Of a stretch of 64,000 nt of DNA, positions 1 through 8,956 are shown one piece after another. A program made the position numbers and the translations under genes. Source of the stretch: Haloechinothrix halophila YIM 93223 (GTDB lineage Bacteria > Actinomycetota > Actinomycetes > Mycobacteriales > Pseudonocardiaceae); contig NZ_KI632509.1 in NCBI RefSeq assembly GCF_000504245.1, forward strand, positions 3,577,751 through 3,641,750, given 5' to 3'. The notes beneath the pieces were generated by a model. That model worked only from the letters and a program-made list of their open reading frames with translations. It was not told the DNA's origin and made no database searches. Each line of letters starts with the position of its first letter. The stretch's first letter is position 1.

Positions 1-588
1 GGAACCTTCCACCATCGACGCGTCGACGACCTGGCCCTTGCCAGAGTTGCCCCGCTCGAACAGCGCGGCGAGAATGCCCATCGCCAGCAACATCCCGCCA
101 CCGCCGTAGTCGGCGACCAGGTTCAGCGGCGGCATCGGGCGCTCCCCGGCACGGCCGATCGCGTCCAACGCGCCCGACAGCCCGACGTAGTTGATGTCGT
201 GGCCCGCGCGCTGTGCCATCGGACCGTCCTGGCCCCAGCCGGTGATCCGGCCATAGATCAGGCGCGGGTTGCGGGCGTGGCAGTCGGCGGGCCCAAGGCC
301 CATCCGCTCGGTCACGCCGGGCCGGAAGCCCTCCACCAGCACGTCGGCCTGCTCAACCAGGCTGAGCACCAGCTCGACGCCCTCCGGCTGCTTGGTGTCG
401 ACGCCGATCGACCGGCGGCTGCGGCGCAGCGGGTCGTTCTCGAAGCCGATCACATCGGCGCCCGGCTTGGCCCGGTCGACCCGAATGACGTCGGCCCCCA
501 GGTCGGCCAGCACGGTACAAGCGAAAGGTCCCGGCGCGAGCCCTGCTAGTTCCACCACCCGCAGCCCGCTCAGCGGCCCTGCTCCCAT
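1..588 (-). CDS. CaiB/BaiF CoA transferase, alpha-methylacyl-CoA racemase type (3' end outside window)
   Basis: The N-terminal 196 residues are present and the gene runs off the left edge. The start is the ATG at 588. The N-terminus has the type III CoA-transferase pattern ([20 protein letters not shown], then an [12 protein letters not shown] nucleotide-binding segment). The motif [11 protein letters not shown] is the signature of alpha-methylacyl-CoA racemases, which interconvert (R)- and (S)-2-methylacyl-CoAs in branched-chain and sterol side-chain degradation. In that family the Asp of this motif belongs to the catalytic pair. The gene lies 114 bp downstream of an acyl-CoA dehydrogenase on the same strand, which fits a fatty-acid role, although a hairpin separates them. 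A formyl- or succinyl-CoA transferase is the less likely alternative. Confidence 0.9.
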   Translation of the reverse strand, partial: MGAGPLSGLRVVELAGLAPGPFACTVLADLGADVIRVDRAKPGADVIGFENDPLRRSRRSIGVDTKQPEGVELVLSLVEQADVLVEGFRPGVTERMGLGPADCHARNPRLIYGRITGWGQDGPMAQRAGHDINYVGLSGALDAIGRAGERPMPPLNLVADYGGGGMLLAMGILAALFERGNSGKGQVVDASMVEGS

Positions 589-623
589 GTTCTGTCCTCT
601 CGTCACGGTCACACTCGTCAAAA

Positions 624-657
624 TCGGCTAGGAAGTCGATTCGGCTAGGAAATCGAT
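624..657. repeat. Two tandem 17-bp direct repeats upstream of the CoA transferase
   Basis: The 17-bp units at 624-640 and 641-657 (TCGGCTAGGAAGTCGAT and a copy differing at one base) abut each other 36 bp upstream of the CoA-transferase start. Tandem sites of this size are often regulator binding sites; this assignment is inference. Confidence 0.45.
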
Positions 658-662
658 GAGAA

Positions 663-693
663 GTGAGGGTGACCCGAACCGGGTCACCCTCAC
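663..693 (-). terminator. Hairpin after the acyl-CoA dehydrogenase gene
   Basis: A perfect 14-bp stem (663-676 with 680-693) closes a 3-nt loop, 10 bp beyond the acyl-CoA dehydrogenase stop. There is no clear T tract, which is usual for actinobacterial terminators. It probably separates the dehydrogenase from the CoA-transferase transcript. Confidence 0.65.
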
Positions 694-702
694 AGCGAGC
701 CC

Positions 703-1854
703 TCACAGGCTGCGAGCGATGATCTCCTTCATGATCTCGTTGGTGCCGCCGAAGATCCGGGTCACCCTCACGTCGGCCCATGCCCGTGCGATCGGGTACT
801 CATTCATATAGCCATAGCCGCCGAACAGCTGCAGACACTCGTCGACCACCAGGTTGATCCGGTCCGTCGTCCACAACTTGATCATCGCGGCGCCCTGCAC
901 GTCCAGCTCGCCCTTGAGGTGCCGCTCAATGCACTGGTCCAGGAACGCCCTGCTCGCCGCGGCTTCCGTCGCCGCCTCCGCGAGCTTGAACTTGGTGTTC
1001 TGGAAGCCGAAGATCGGCCTGCCGAACGCGGTGCGCTCCTTGGTGTACTCCAGCGTCTGGTTGACGGCCGCCTCCATACCGGCGACCGCCGTGACGGCGA
1101 TGATCAGCCGTTCCTGCGGCAACTGCTGCATCAGCTGGATGAAGCCCTGGCCCTCGGCGTCACCGAGCAGGTTCGCCGCGGGGACGCGAACGTCGTCGAA
1201 GAACAGCTCCGAGGTGTCCTGGCCCTTCATGCCGATCTTGTCCAGCACGCGCCCGCGCCGGAAGCCCTCCGACGACGTCGGCACGCCGAACAGCGACACC
1301 CCGGCAGCGCCCGCGTCCGGGTCCGTCTTGGCCGCCACGATGACGAAATCAGCCTGGGCACCGTTCGTGATGAACGTCTTGGAGCCGTTGATCACGTACT
1401 CGTCGCCGTCGCGGACCGCGCGGGTCTTGATGCCCTGGAGGTCGGAGCCGGTGCCGGGCTCGGTCATCGCGATCGCACCGACCCACTCGCCGCTGACCAG
1501 CTTGGGCAGCCAGTCGTGCTTCTTCTCATCGGAGGCGTAGTTGAGCACGTAGTGGTTCACGATGCCGCTGTGCACGGACACGCCCCACGCGCTGTCTCCC
1601 GAGCGCGACTGCTCCTCGAGCAGCACGGCCTCGTGCGCGAACGTGCCGCCGCCACCGCCGAACTCCTCCGGCATGGACAACCCGAGCAACCCGACGTCGC
1701 CAGCTTTGCGCCACAGGTCGCGGTCGACCTCTTTCTGATGTGCCCAGCGCTCCTGGTTCGGCGTCAGCTCCTTCTGGCAGAAGGTGCGCGCGAGCTCGCG
1801 GAAGTCTTCGAGATCGGAATCGCTCCACGAACTCGCGGGCAGTTGCAGCGGCAT
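703..1854 (-). CDS. Acyl-CoA dehydrogenase (long-chain type)
   Basis: A 383-residue FAD enzyme catalysing alpha,beta-dehydrogenation of acyl-CoA. The ATG at 1854 has a GGAGGA site 5 nt upstream; the open frame continues further upstream but that extension reads through the tetR gene and is not coding. Seen: MTEPGTGSDLQGI (FAD/substrate binding), ERTAFGRPI, and C-terminal GGYGYMNEYPIARAW followed by IFGGTNEI. The Glu of the medium-chain type (YEGT) is Gly here, as in long-chain acyl-CoA dehydrogenases, where the catalytic base sits earlier (the Glu of MEAAVNQ is the candidate). It diverges from a TetR gene with a 99-bp intergenic space holding inverted repeats, so control by that regulator is likely. 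Confidence 0.93.
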   Translation of the reverse strand: MPLQLPASSWSDSDLEDFRELARTFCQKELTPNQERWAHQKEVDRDLWRKAGDVGLLGLSMPEEFGGGGGTFAHEAVLLEEQSRSGDSAWGVSVHSGIVNHYVLNYASDEKKHDWLPKLVSGEWVGAIAMTEPGTGSDLQGIKTRAVRDGDEYVINGSKTFITNGAQADFVIVAAKTDPDAGAAGVSLFGVPTSSEGFRRGRVLDKIGMKGQDTSELFFDDVRVPAANLLGDAEGQGFIQLMQQLPQERLIIAVTAVAGMEAAVNQTLEYTKERTAFGRPIFGFQNTKFKLAEAATEAAASRAFLDQCIERHLKGELDVQGAAMIKLWTTDRINLVVDECLQLFGGYGYMNEYPIARAWADVRVTRIFGGTNEIMKEIIARSL

Positions 1855-1866
1855 GAGTCCTCCAGC

Positions 1867-1908
1867 TGGAAAACATTCCATTCGGCATGTAAGTTCTACC
1901 TGGAATGT
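1867..1908. promoter_or_regulatory. Candidate TetR operator between the dehydrogenase and tetR genes
   Basis: Within the 99-bp divergent spacer, TGGAA-N4-TTCCA forms an inverted repeat at 1867-1880, and ACATTCCA (1873-1880) pairs with TGGAATGT (1901-1908). Overlapping palindromes between a TetR gene and its divergent target are the usual operator arrangement. Confidence 0.55.
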
Positions 1909-1953
1909 ACAGCTCGCCGCCCAGTGGAACAAGCACGGAATGAGGGAGATGAG

Positions 1954-2604
1954 GTGACGGCGACCAAGCCGACCCAGCCCGACGCGCTCGCGCGAACCCG
2001 CGAGCGCGGCCACCGCACCCAAGCCGAGCGGCGCGAACGCACCCGTACCGCGCTGCTCGACGCCACCATCGACTGCCTGACCGAACTCGGTTACGCCCGG
2101 ACGTCGGTGCAGGAGATCTGCGCGAGAGCAGGCGTGTCCAAGGGCGCGCAGCAGCACCACTTCGCCACGAAAGCGGAGCTGATGGCCGCCGCCGTGGAGC
2201 ACCTGACGAACCGGATCCAGGCCGAGATCCTGGCGGCGTCCGGTGACCTGCCGGAAGGCCCGGAGCTGGTCGAACAGGGTATCGACCTGATCTGGCAAGG
2301 CTTCGCCGGCACGCTGTCGGCCGCGGTGATGGAGCTGTGGGTGACCGCGCGCACCGACGCCGAACTCGCCGCGGCGATCAAGCCGGTGGACAAAGCACTC
2401 GGCCGCTCCACGCTGGAGCTGTTCCAGACGCTGGCGCCAGAGATGCCGCAACGGACGATGGAAACGCTGTACTGGCTGACCGTGAATCTGACCAGGGGAC
2501 TCGCGCTGGACGCGCAGATCGGCGGCGACGCCGCCCGGCGGAACCAGCTGCTGACCGAATGGAAGCGCATCGCGCTGGCCGTCTACCGAGACGACGTGAC
2601 GTGA
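1954..2604 (+). CDS. TetR family transcriptional regulator
   Basis: A 216-residue regulator starting at GTG 1954 behind a GAGGGAG site. The open frame extends far upstream, but that part is antisense to the dehydrogenase. The N-terminal helix-turn-helix reads SVQEICARAGVSKGAQQHHF preceded by LLDATIDCLTELGYART, a standard TetR pattern; the C-terminal part is a helical ligand-binding domain with no recognised ligand. Its position, divergent from an acyl-CoA dehydrogenase, suggests it represses that gene and itself and senses an acyl-CoA or related compound. That role is inferred from context only. A strong 19-bp hairpin follows the gene. Confidence 0.9.
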   Translation: MTATKPTQPDALARTRERGHRTQAERRERTRTALLDATIDCLTELGYARTSVQEICARAGVSKGAQQHHFATKAELMAAAVEHLTNRIQAEILAASGDLPEGPELVEQGIDLIWQGFAGTLSAAVMELWVTARTDAELAAAIKPVDKALGRSTLELFQTLAPEMPQRTMETLYWLTVNLTRGLALDAQIGGDAARRNQLLTEWKRIALAVYRDDVT

Positions 2605-2623
2605 CGAGCGTGGCACCGGGAGC

Positions 2624-2680
2624 CAGGGCAGGCGGTGGGCCGATGCGACCCTCGCACGCACCGGCCCACCGCCTGCCCTG
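2624..2680 (+). terminator. Strong rho-independent-type hairpin after tetR
   Basis: A perfect 19-bp stem (2624-2642 with 2662-2680) begins 19 bp after the tetR stop. Its 19-nt loop contains a further 5-bp pairing (TGCGA/TCGCA). Confidence 0.8.
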
Positions 2681-2826
2681 AAGGAGTGACCTCTACTGAC
2701 AAGGACGGCGCAGCCGCGCGAGTGTGACGCGAGAGCCGTATCACCGGCCGGGCGACGCCTTGGCCAGCTCGCGGGAACGCCGGTAAGCTCAAGAAAAACC
2801 TACCGCTGAGTAACTGGAGTGTGTCG

Positions 2827-4449
2827 ATGACGAGCGCAGCGCCGGGGAACGCGTCGGAACAGACCGGCCAACAGGGCAGCAGCGGCAGCACGATCGGTGC
2901 CATCGCGGGCGCGCCCTCGACGTCGCGGGCCAACGACTTGGTCGCTCGAGTCGTCGGCGGTAAGGACAACGCGCCGGTCGAGATGACCGCGCCGTTCACC
3001 GGCAAGCCGATCGTCCCGCTGCCGCAGGCCACCGACGCCGACGCGCGTGCGGTCTTCGACGAAGCGCGCCGTGCGCAGCGCGCGTGGGCCAACACCAGCG
3101 TCGCCGAGCGGCAGCGCGTGCTGACCAAGCTGATGTCGCTCGTGCTCGACCGGCAGCAAGAAGGTCTCGACCTCGTCCAGGTGGAAGCGGGCAAGAGCAG
3201 GCTGGACGCCTTCGACGAGATCGCGGGCACCGCGCTGGCCGCGTCGTACTACGGCACGTACAGCGCGCGGGCACTCGGGGTGAAGCGCAGGGCCGGCGTG
3301 TTCCCGCTGCTCACCAAGGCCCAGGAACTGCGTCACCCCAAGGGCGTCGTCGGCATCATCTCGCCGTGGAACTACCCGCTCGCGCTGACCGGGCTGGACG
3401 TCCTGCCCGCCCTGGCCGCTGGCAACGCCGTGGTGCAGAAGCCGGACAACCAAACCGCGCTGTCGGCGTTGTGGCTGCACGAACTCGCCGAAGAAGCCGG
3501 ACTGCCGCGCGGGGTGTGGCAGATCGTACTCGGCAGGGGCTCGGTCATCGGCGACGCGATCGTCGAGGAGTCCGACTACGTGGCGTTCACCGGCTCGACG
3601 GCCACCGGCAAACGGCTCGCTGGCAAGATCGCCGAGCGGCTGACCAGCTTCTCGCTCGAACTCGGCGGCAAGAACCCGATGATCGTGCTGCCGGACGCCA
3701 ATGTCGAAAAGGCGGCGAACGGCGCGGTGGCGGCGTGCTTCTCGTCGGCGGGTCAGCTGTGCGTGTCGGTGGAGCGGATCTACGTGCACGAGTCCATCCG
3801 GGAGGATTTCGCCGCCGCGTTCGCCGCCAAGGCGAAGGAACTCACGCTGGGCGCGAAACTCGACTACTCGGCGGGCATGGGATCGCTGACCTCAGCAGAC
3901 CAGCTCAAGACGATCACCGAGCATGTCGACGACGCCCGTGCGAAGGGCGCCACGGTGCTGGCGGGCGGCAAGGCGCGACCGGACATCGGCCCGCTGTTCT
4001 ACGAGCCGACGGTGCTCACCGATGTCACTCCGGACATGACGCCGTTCGCCAACGAGACCTTCGGGCCGGTCGTGTCGATCTACGGCTACACCGACATCGA
4101 CGACGCCGTGCAGCGCGCGAACGACACCCAGTACGGGCTCAACGCCAGCGTCTGGAGCTCCAACGGCGCGAAGGGCCGCGAGGTCGCCGCGCGCATCAAG
4201 GCGGGCACGGTCAACGTCAACGAGGGCTTCGCCGCGAGCTTCGGCTCGATCGACGCGCCGATGGGCGGCATGGGTGACTCCGGTGTCGGCAGGCGAAACG
4301 GCGCGGAGGGCATCCTGCGGTTCACCGAGGTGCAGACCGTGGCCACGCAGCGTGGGCTGAAGCTGCGGCCGTTCAAGGGCATGCCACCCCGGCTGTGGGC
4401 ACGCTCGCTGACCACCGGGATCAAGGCGCTGCGGCGTCTGCCTCGGTAA
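2827..4449 (+). CDS. gabD2: Succinate-semialdehyde dehydrogenase (NADP+)
   Basis: A 540-residue aldehyde dehydrogenase oxidising succinic semialdehyde to succinate, feeding GABA or 2-oxoglutarate breakdown into the TCA cycle. Of two in-frame starts, ATG 2827 is chosen over GTG 2821 because the GGAG site ends at 2819, giving 7 rather than 1 nt spacing. Seen: SPWNYPLALTGLD, FTGSTATGK (cofactor fold), LELGGKNPMIV with the catalytic Glu, SSAGQLCVSVERIYV with the catalytic Cys, and ETFGPVVSIY. The sequence matches my memory of M. tuberculosis GabD2 over long stretches (KARPDIGPLFYEPTVLT, GLNASVWS). It has an N-terminal extension of about 25 residues relative to that protein. The 3' end overlaps the convergent LuxR gene by 29 bp. 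Confidence 0.93.
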   Translation: MTSAAPGNASEQTGQQGSSGSTIGAIAGAPSTSRANDLVARVVGGKDNAPVEMTAPFTGKPIVPLPQATDADARAVFDEARRAQRAWANTSVAERQRVLTKLMSLVLDRQQEGLDLVQVEAGKSRLDAFDEIAGTALAASYYGTYSARALGVKRRAGVFPLLTKAQELRHPKGVVGIISPWNYPLALTGLDVLPALAAGNAVVQKPDNQTALSALWLHELAEEAGLPRGVWQIVLGRGSVIGDAIVEESDYVAFTGSTATGKRLAGKIAERLTSFSLELGGKNPMIVLPDANVEKAANGAVAACFSSAGQLCVSVERIYVHESIREDFAAAFAAKAKELTLGAKLDYSAGMGSLTSADQLKTITEHVDDARAKGATVLAGGKARPDIGPLFYEPTVLTDVTPDMTPFANETFGPVVSIYGYTDIDDAVQRANDTQYGLNASVWSSNGAKGREVAARIKAGTVNVNEGFAASFGSIDAPMGGMGDSGVGRRNGAEGILRFTEVQTVATQRGLKLRPFKGMPPRLWARSLTTGIKALRRLPR

Positions 4450-7400
4450 CCGGCCCCCGGTTCTCCGTAGCGGCGAGCAGTCCCCGGTCGTAGGCGATCG
4501 CGACGGCTTCGGCGCGCCTGCTCGCGCCGAGCTTCGCCATCGCGCGAGACAGGTGCACGCTCACCGTCTTCTCGCTGATGTAGAGGTCGGCGCCGATCTG
4601 GCGGTTGGTGCTGCCCAGCGCGACCCGTTCCAGCACCGCGTGCTCCCGCTCGGTCAGCGGGTTGCCATCGGCGCCCGGCGCTGGCCGCGGTCGCCGTCCG
4701 ATCCGTGCCCTGCTGGCGAGCCCGCGCACCTCGGCCAGCAGCGGGCGCGCGCCGAGGCGTTCGGCCACGGCCTCCGCCGCCATGAGTTGCGACGCCGCTT
4801 CGGTCTGCGGATCAGCACGAGCATCGGAGCCGCCGGTGGCATTTCCCGTGGCGACCTGCCCAGCGGCCGCTACCCGAAGTAGCGCCGCCGCATAGCGCCA
4901 CCGGCAGACCGCCTGCTCGTAGACGGCCCCGTAGTCGAACGCGTCGACCGCGCGCCGCCACAGCTCGGGTTCGGGCGCCCCGCGCAGCCAACTGGCTTCC
5001 GCGTCGGCGCGTGCGAGCCACGCCGCGCCCTCCTTGCCGAGCGTGGCGCCTCTGGTCTGACCGCGTTCCGCATGGTCGCGGGCGTGGCCGAGCAGCCGTT
5101 CACCCACCGCGATGGCATCCGCTTCGGCCGCATCGTCGCCGTTCCCGCGGGCGGCCTCGGCGGCTCGCGCCGCCGCCCCAATGCCGAGCGCCGCGAGCCG
5201 TACCCCGGCGAGCAGCCACGGCTCGAACTGATCGAGCCAGCCCAGCGCGCGTTCGATCGCGGCGATCGCGACATCGGGTTCGCCACGCCAGCACGCCAGT
5301 TCCGCGTGCGCGGCACCGGCCTCGCGCGCGATGCCGACATCCCACTGCCAGTGCTCGACCAGCTCGTCGATGCTGGCCTGTGCCTCATCGAACCGCCCGG
5401 TCGCCACCAGCAGGTTCACCGCCGCCGCGCGCAGCCGTATCGCGGCGAGGCTCGGCGCGCCCTGCTCGATGGCGGTGAGCTCGCGCGGCCAATCCCCGGT
5501 GATATAGCGAAGGTGCAGTGCGTGCGCCCGCAGCTGGAGCCCATACCCGCTGGACTGCAGCCCCAGCTCGGCGGCGCGGGCCATTCCGGCGTCGTAGACC
5601 GCGAGTGCCTGGGCGTACTCGGTCTCGTCGTCGTGGGTGAGCGCCAACGCGAACCACGCCCGCAGCTCGGCCGCGAGCGCGCCGGCGGTGACGGCCTTGT
5701 CCCTGGCATCCCGCAGCAGTTCCCGCGCCCGCACCACGTCGCCTTTGCGTTCGGTGAGCACCCCGAGGGTGCACAGCGCGTCGGCCTCGGCCCCGAGGAC
5801 GTCGGTGGCCCGCGCATCGTCGATGGCGGCCAGCGCGCTGCGTTCGGCGTCGTCGAACTCGTTGAAGGCCCGTTGGAGCATCGCGCGGGTGGCGAGCACC
5901 CAGGCGCGTTCCTTGCTCGGTGGCGCGTCGGCGACGAACCGCCACGCGGTCTCGATCGCCTTCGGTGACTCGTGTTCGGCGCCGGTCATGCTCAGTGCGA
6001 GCGCCATCCTGCGCCACACCGCCGCGGCGCGTTCCGGGCCGACTTGCTCCCCGAGCGGACCGTCGAGCAGCTCGACCGCCGAACGCGCGTAACTCACCGC
6101 CCTGTCGGTCTCCCCGGCGAGCCCCGCGAAGAAAGCAGCACGCCCAAGCAACCGCAGTTCGTCCACATCGGATGGACGTTGGTCTTCAGGCACCGCGTCC
6201 CAGATTCGCAGCGCCTGCTCGATGCCACGCAGCGCGGCCGATGGCGCTCCCCTGCCCTGCGCCTCGGACGCCGCCCGCAGCGATGCCGCGAGCGCGGTGG
6301 GTAGGTCGTTGCTCTCCAGGCTGTGATACGCGAGCAGCGCCGCCTGACGTGCGCCGGTCCTGCCGACCAGCCGTCGCGCGTAGGCGGCGTGGATGCGGAC
6401 CCGCTCGCCCGGCAGCAGGTCGGCCTGCACCGCCTCGCGCAGCAACGCGTGTCGAAACCGGTGGAACGCACCATCGACGACGAGCACGTTGTGCCGCACC
6501 GCCTCGCGCAGCGCCTCCTCCAACTCCTCCTCGTCGAGACCGGCGACGTCAGCGAGCGCCCGATGGCTCGCGCCGCCGTCCGCGAGCGAGGCGATTCGCA
6601 CCACCCGTTGCGTGGTGGACGCCAGCCGGGCCAGCCTGGCGTGCAGCAGGTCGGCGAGGGCGTCAGGGATCCCGTCGCACTCGACGCACGATGCGAGCAG
6701 CTCCTCGAGGAAGAAGGGGTTGCCCTCACCTCTGCTGACGATCCGCGCGACGAGGCTCGGCTCGATCGACTGCGTCGCCAGCGCACCCACGAGTTCGCGC
6801 GCGTGGGCCTCATCGAGCGGGTGGAGGTCGAGGTGCTCGACCGCGGGCACCCGCCGGAGCTGCGTGAGCATCGAGCGCAGCGCGTGTCCCCTGCCCACGT
6901 CGTCAGCGCGATAGCTGGCCAGCACGAGCAACCGAACACCACACGCCCTGGACAGCACGAACGACAGCAGGTCGCGCGTTGAGCCGTCCGCCCAGTGCAG
7001 ATCTTCGATGACGAGCACGACGGTGCGCCGCTCGGCGAGTTCGGCCAGCAAGCCGAGCACCGCCTCGAACGCCTGCAACTGGCCGATGTCGCGTTCCGGA
7101 GTGGTGCGGCCAGGGACCTCCCGCGTCAGGGTCGCGGCCAGCCGGTCCGAGCTGGGCGCCGCGCTCACCGCGAGCTGCGGCAGCACCCTGCCGAGCGCCG
7201 GTCGGCCGCGCACCGCGTCGGCGGCGGGGTGGGTGTCCCTGGTCAGCGGGGCGAGCGCGTCCGCGAAGGCGAGATACGGCAGCTCGTGCTCTGCCAGGTC
7301 AAGGCAACGGCCGACGAGAACGAGCGCGTCAGATTCCCGCGCCTCCTCGGCGACGGCCGTGATCAGCCGGGTCTTGCCGACCCCGGCCTCGCCCGCGATG

Positions 7401-7507
7401 AGCACGCCACGTGCCGAGCCAGCGTCCGCGGCAGCGAGGGCGGCACGGAGGCGATCGAGTTCGGCATGGCGACCGATCAGCGGCTCCTCGGCATCCTCCC
7501 TCGACAT
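4421..7507 (-). CDS. Large LuxR-family ATP-binding regulator (AAA + LuxR)
   Basis: A 1028-residue regulator of the LAL type. It has an N-terminal AAA/ORC-like ATPase with Walker A GEAGVGKT at residues 39-46 and Walker B VLVIEDLHWAD. A long Ala/Arg-rich helical middle of the TPR/MalT type follows, and a C-terminal LuxR helix-turn-helix (LTEREHAVLERVALGSTNRQ through ISEKTVSVHLSRAMAKLG). No receiver domain is seen, so activation is expected through ligand and ATP binding. A TACGAT -10 element ends 6 nt before the ATG and no Shine-Dalgarno site is present, so the mRNA is probably leaderless. The last 29 bp overlap gabD2 on the opposite strand. Its target is not evident from the neighbours. Confidence 0.92.
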   Translation of the reverse strand: MSREDAEEPLIGRHAELDRLRAALAAADAGSARGVLIAGEAGVGKTRLITAVAEEARESDALVLVGRCLDLAEHELPYLAFADALAPLTRDTHPAADAVRGRPALGRVLPQLAVSAAPSSDRLAATLTREVPGRTTPERDIGQLQAFEAVLGLLAELAERRTVVLVIEDLHWADGSTRDLLSFVLSRACGVRLLVLASYRADDVGRGHALRSMLTQLRRVPAVEHLDLHPLDEAHARELVGALATQSIEPSLVARIVSRGEGNPFFLEELLASCVECDGIPDALADLLHARLARLASTTQRVVRIASLADGGASHRALADVAGLDEEELEEALREAVRHNVLVVDGAFHRFRHALLREAVQADLLPGERVRIHAAYARRLVGRTGARQAALLAYHSLESNDLPTALAASLRAASEAQGRGAPSAALRGIEQALRIWDAVPEDQRPSDVDELRLLGRAAFFAGLAGETDRAVSYARSAVELLDGPLGEQVGPERAAAVWRRMALALSMTGAEHESPKAIETAWRFVADAPPSKERAWVLATRAMLQRAFNEFDDAERSALAAIDDARATDVLGAEADALCTLGVLTERKGDVVRARELLRDARDKAVTAGALAAELRAWFALALTHDDETEYAQALAVYDAGMARAAELGLQSSGYGLQLRAHALHLRYITGDWPRELTAIEQGAPSLAAIRLRAAAVNLLVATGRFDEAQASIDELVEHWQWDVGIAREAGAAHAELACWRGEPDVAIAAIERALGWLDQFEPWLLAGVRLAALGIGAAARAAEAARGNGDDAAEADAIAVGERLLGHARDHAERGQTRGATLGKEGAAWLARADAEASWLRGAPEPELWRRAVDAFDYGAVYEQAVCRWRYAAALLRVAAAGQVATGNATGGSDARADPQTEAASQLMAAEAVAERLGARPLLAEVRGLASRARIGRRPRPAPGADGNPLTEREHAVLERVALGSTNRQIGADLYISEKTVSVHLSRAMAKLGASRRAEAVAIAYDRGLLAATENRGPVTEADAAAP

Positions 7508-7513
7508 GCCGTC

Positions 7514-7555
7514 ATCGTACGGTGAACGGCCGACAACATTCGGCCGTACCCGAAT
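7514..7555 (-). promoter_or_regulatory. Leaderless-type promoter and inverted repeat of the LuxR gene
   Basis: On the minus strand TACGAT (7514-7519) is a -10 element placed 6 nt before the start codon. Just upstream, ATTCGG-N6-CCGAAT (7538-7555) is a perfect 6-bp inverted repeat, a candidate operator. It ends one base before the stop of the next small gene. Confidence 0.5.
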
Positions 7556-7696
7556 TCATTTCACGCGTGACAGGCTCAGGCGGCGCGGACGGCCAGCCAG
7601 CCGGAGCAGGCGCGCACGTCGAGCCTCGGCCCTGTAACGGGCGGTGCGGTAGTCGACCTCGGCCATCACAGCGTCATAGGTGCGGTAGGGGATCAT
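7556..7696 (-). CDS. Small basic hypothetical protein (46 aa)
   Basis: A 46-residue protein starting at ATG 7696, preceded by AAGGAG at about 7-nt spacing, which favours it over the longer 69-residue reading. It begins MIPYRTYDAVMAEVDYRTAR and ends in a strongly basic tail (RRARLLRLAG, RPRRLSLSRVK). No domain is recognised. Small Arg-rich proteins of this size are common beside LuxR-type regulators in actinobacteria, but no function can be given. Confidence 0.6.
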   Translation of the reverse strand: MIPYRTYDAVMAEVDYRTARYRAEARRARLLRLAGRPRRLSLSRVK

Positions 7697-7801
7697 GGGG
7701 CTCTCCTTCGAACCGTGGTGTGTCGGTGCTGATCTCCACGGTCGTGCTGAGGCCCCTGGCGTCACATCGGGCGTTCACGTCGCCCAGTGCGGTCGCGGCA
7801 C

Positions 7802-7840
7802 CCCTTACCCCGGCTTACCTCTGCTCACCGGGGGTAAGGG
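7802..7840 (-). terminator. Hairpin downstream of the DUF397 gene
   Basis: CCCTTACCCCGG (from 7802) pairs with CCGGGGGTAAGGG (to 7840), with one bulged G, starting 16 bp after the DUF397 stop. It probably ends the XRE-DUF397 transcript. Confidence 0.6.
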
Positions 7841-7856
7841 AGTGCCACGGGTGCGG

Positions 7857-8093
7857 TCAGCGCAGGTCGAGCGCGCCAGTACGCGCGGCGCGCAGCATCT
7901 CCTGCCACTGCGCGGTCTCAATCCGGATCACGCCGCCGTCCCGGTGCTTCGAGTCGCGCACGACCGGCGCCGCATCGATGAATCCCACCTCGACACAGTC
8001 GTTGCCGCCGCCGCTGTAGCTGCTCGTGCGCCACTCGACGGTGCGTTCGTCGTCCCTGCTGAGCACCAAATTCCACTCCTTACTCGTCATCAT
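7857..8093 (-). CDS. DUF397 domain protein
   Basis: A 78-residue protein of the DUF397 family. The signature WRTSSYSGGGNDCVEVG, then VVRDSKHRDG and a final WQEMLRAAR, spans most of the chain. In actinomycetes these proteins are encoded next to XRE/DUF5753 regulators and act as their partner or antagonist, a toxin-antitoxin-like or developmental switch. Here the start codon overlaps the XRE stop (TAATG), so translation is coupled. A second in-frame ATG follows immediately. Confidence 0.92.
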   Translation of the reverse strand: MMTSKEWNLVLSRDDERTVEWRTSSYSGGGNDCVEVGFIDAAPVVRDSKHRDGGVIRIETAQWQEMLRAARTGALDLR

Positions 8094-8956
8094 TACTCTT
8101 CCCTCCCGCTCGTGGCGGTCGAGGCAAGCCCGGAAATCAGGTCGGTCGAGTCGTCCGGTTTGAGCGCCGTCGCGCGCAGGTGGTCGAACATCAGTGAGTA
8201 CCGCCGGACGTCGGCGGGCAGTTCAAGGTAGGCCCCGCTTGTCGTACTGTCGACGTAGACGACATCGGGGTCGGCCTGTTCCGGGAAGCCCAAGATCAGG
8301 AACGGGCCCTCCATGCCGGGGTGCGCGCCCGCGCCGAACGGCACCACCTGGATCGTCACGTGCGGCAGCGCCGCCATGGTAAGCAGCCGTTCGAACTGTT
8401 CCGCCATCACATCGGAACCGCCGACGGCGCGGTGCAGCACGGCCTCATCGATCACCGCCCAGTACTCCGGCGGGGCGGGCTCGGTCAGCAGCCGCTGCCG
8501 CTGCATCCGCGCGGTTACCCTGCGCTCGATCTCTTGCTCATCGGCATCGGGCCGCATCGCCCTGATCACCGCGTGCGCGTACCGCTCGGTCTGCAGCAGT
8601 CCTGGCACCAGCAGCGCCTGAAACGCACGCAACGAGCTGGCGTCGGCTTCCAGACCGACGAACGCGCCAGTGAACACCTCGCTGTAGGCGTGCCACCAGC
8701 CTCTGGTGCGCGCCTCGCGAGACAGCTGGACCAGCGCTTCCCTGTCGTCACCAGCGACGCCGTACAGCTCAAGCATGTCCCTGACGTCGCGCGGCGTCAC
8801 ACCGACGTGCCCGGTCTCGATCCTGCTGATCTTCGACGCCGAGCATTCCAGCTTCTCGCTCACGTCGTCGATGGTCAGGTCGGCGACCTCCCGCAGCCGC
8901 CGCAGCTCACTGGCGAGCCTACGGCGGCGGACCGTCGGCCCTCGGCCCCGTGACAC
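8093..8956 (-). CDS. XRE-family regulator with DUF5753 domain
   Basis: A 287-residue protein. The GTG start at 8956 has AGGAGG 8 nt upstream. The N-terminal helix-turn-helix (LRRLREVADLTIDDVSEKLE, CSASKISRIETGHVGV) is followed by a DUF5753 domain of about 180 residues, with IQVVPFGAGAHPGMEGPF near its end. This is the DNA-binding partner of the DUF397 protein encoded directly downstream. Streptomyces homologues control development and antibiotic production. A 27-bp palindrome 114 bp upstream, and a half-site 36 bp upstream, are candidate targets for autoregulation. Confidence 0.92.
   Translation of the reverse strand: MSRGRGPTVRRRRLASELRRLREVADLTIDDVSEKLECSASKISRIETGHVGVTPRDVRDMLELYGVAGDDREALVQLSREARTRGWWHAYSEVFTGAFVGLEADASSLRAFQALLVPGLLQTERYAHAVIRAMRPDADEQEIERRVTARMQRQRLLTEPAPPEYWAVIDEAVLHRAVGGSDVMAEQFERLLTMAALPHVTIQVVPFGAGAHPGMEGPFLILGFPEQADPDVVYVDSTTSGAYLELPADVRRYSLMFDHLRATALKPDDSTDLISGLASTATSGREE

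Noticed and set aside
1855-2661. N-terminal extension of the acyl-CoA dehydrogenase
   Set aside because: It overlaps the TetR gene antisense and has no homology; a good ribosome site supports ATG 1854.
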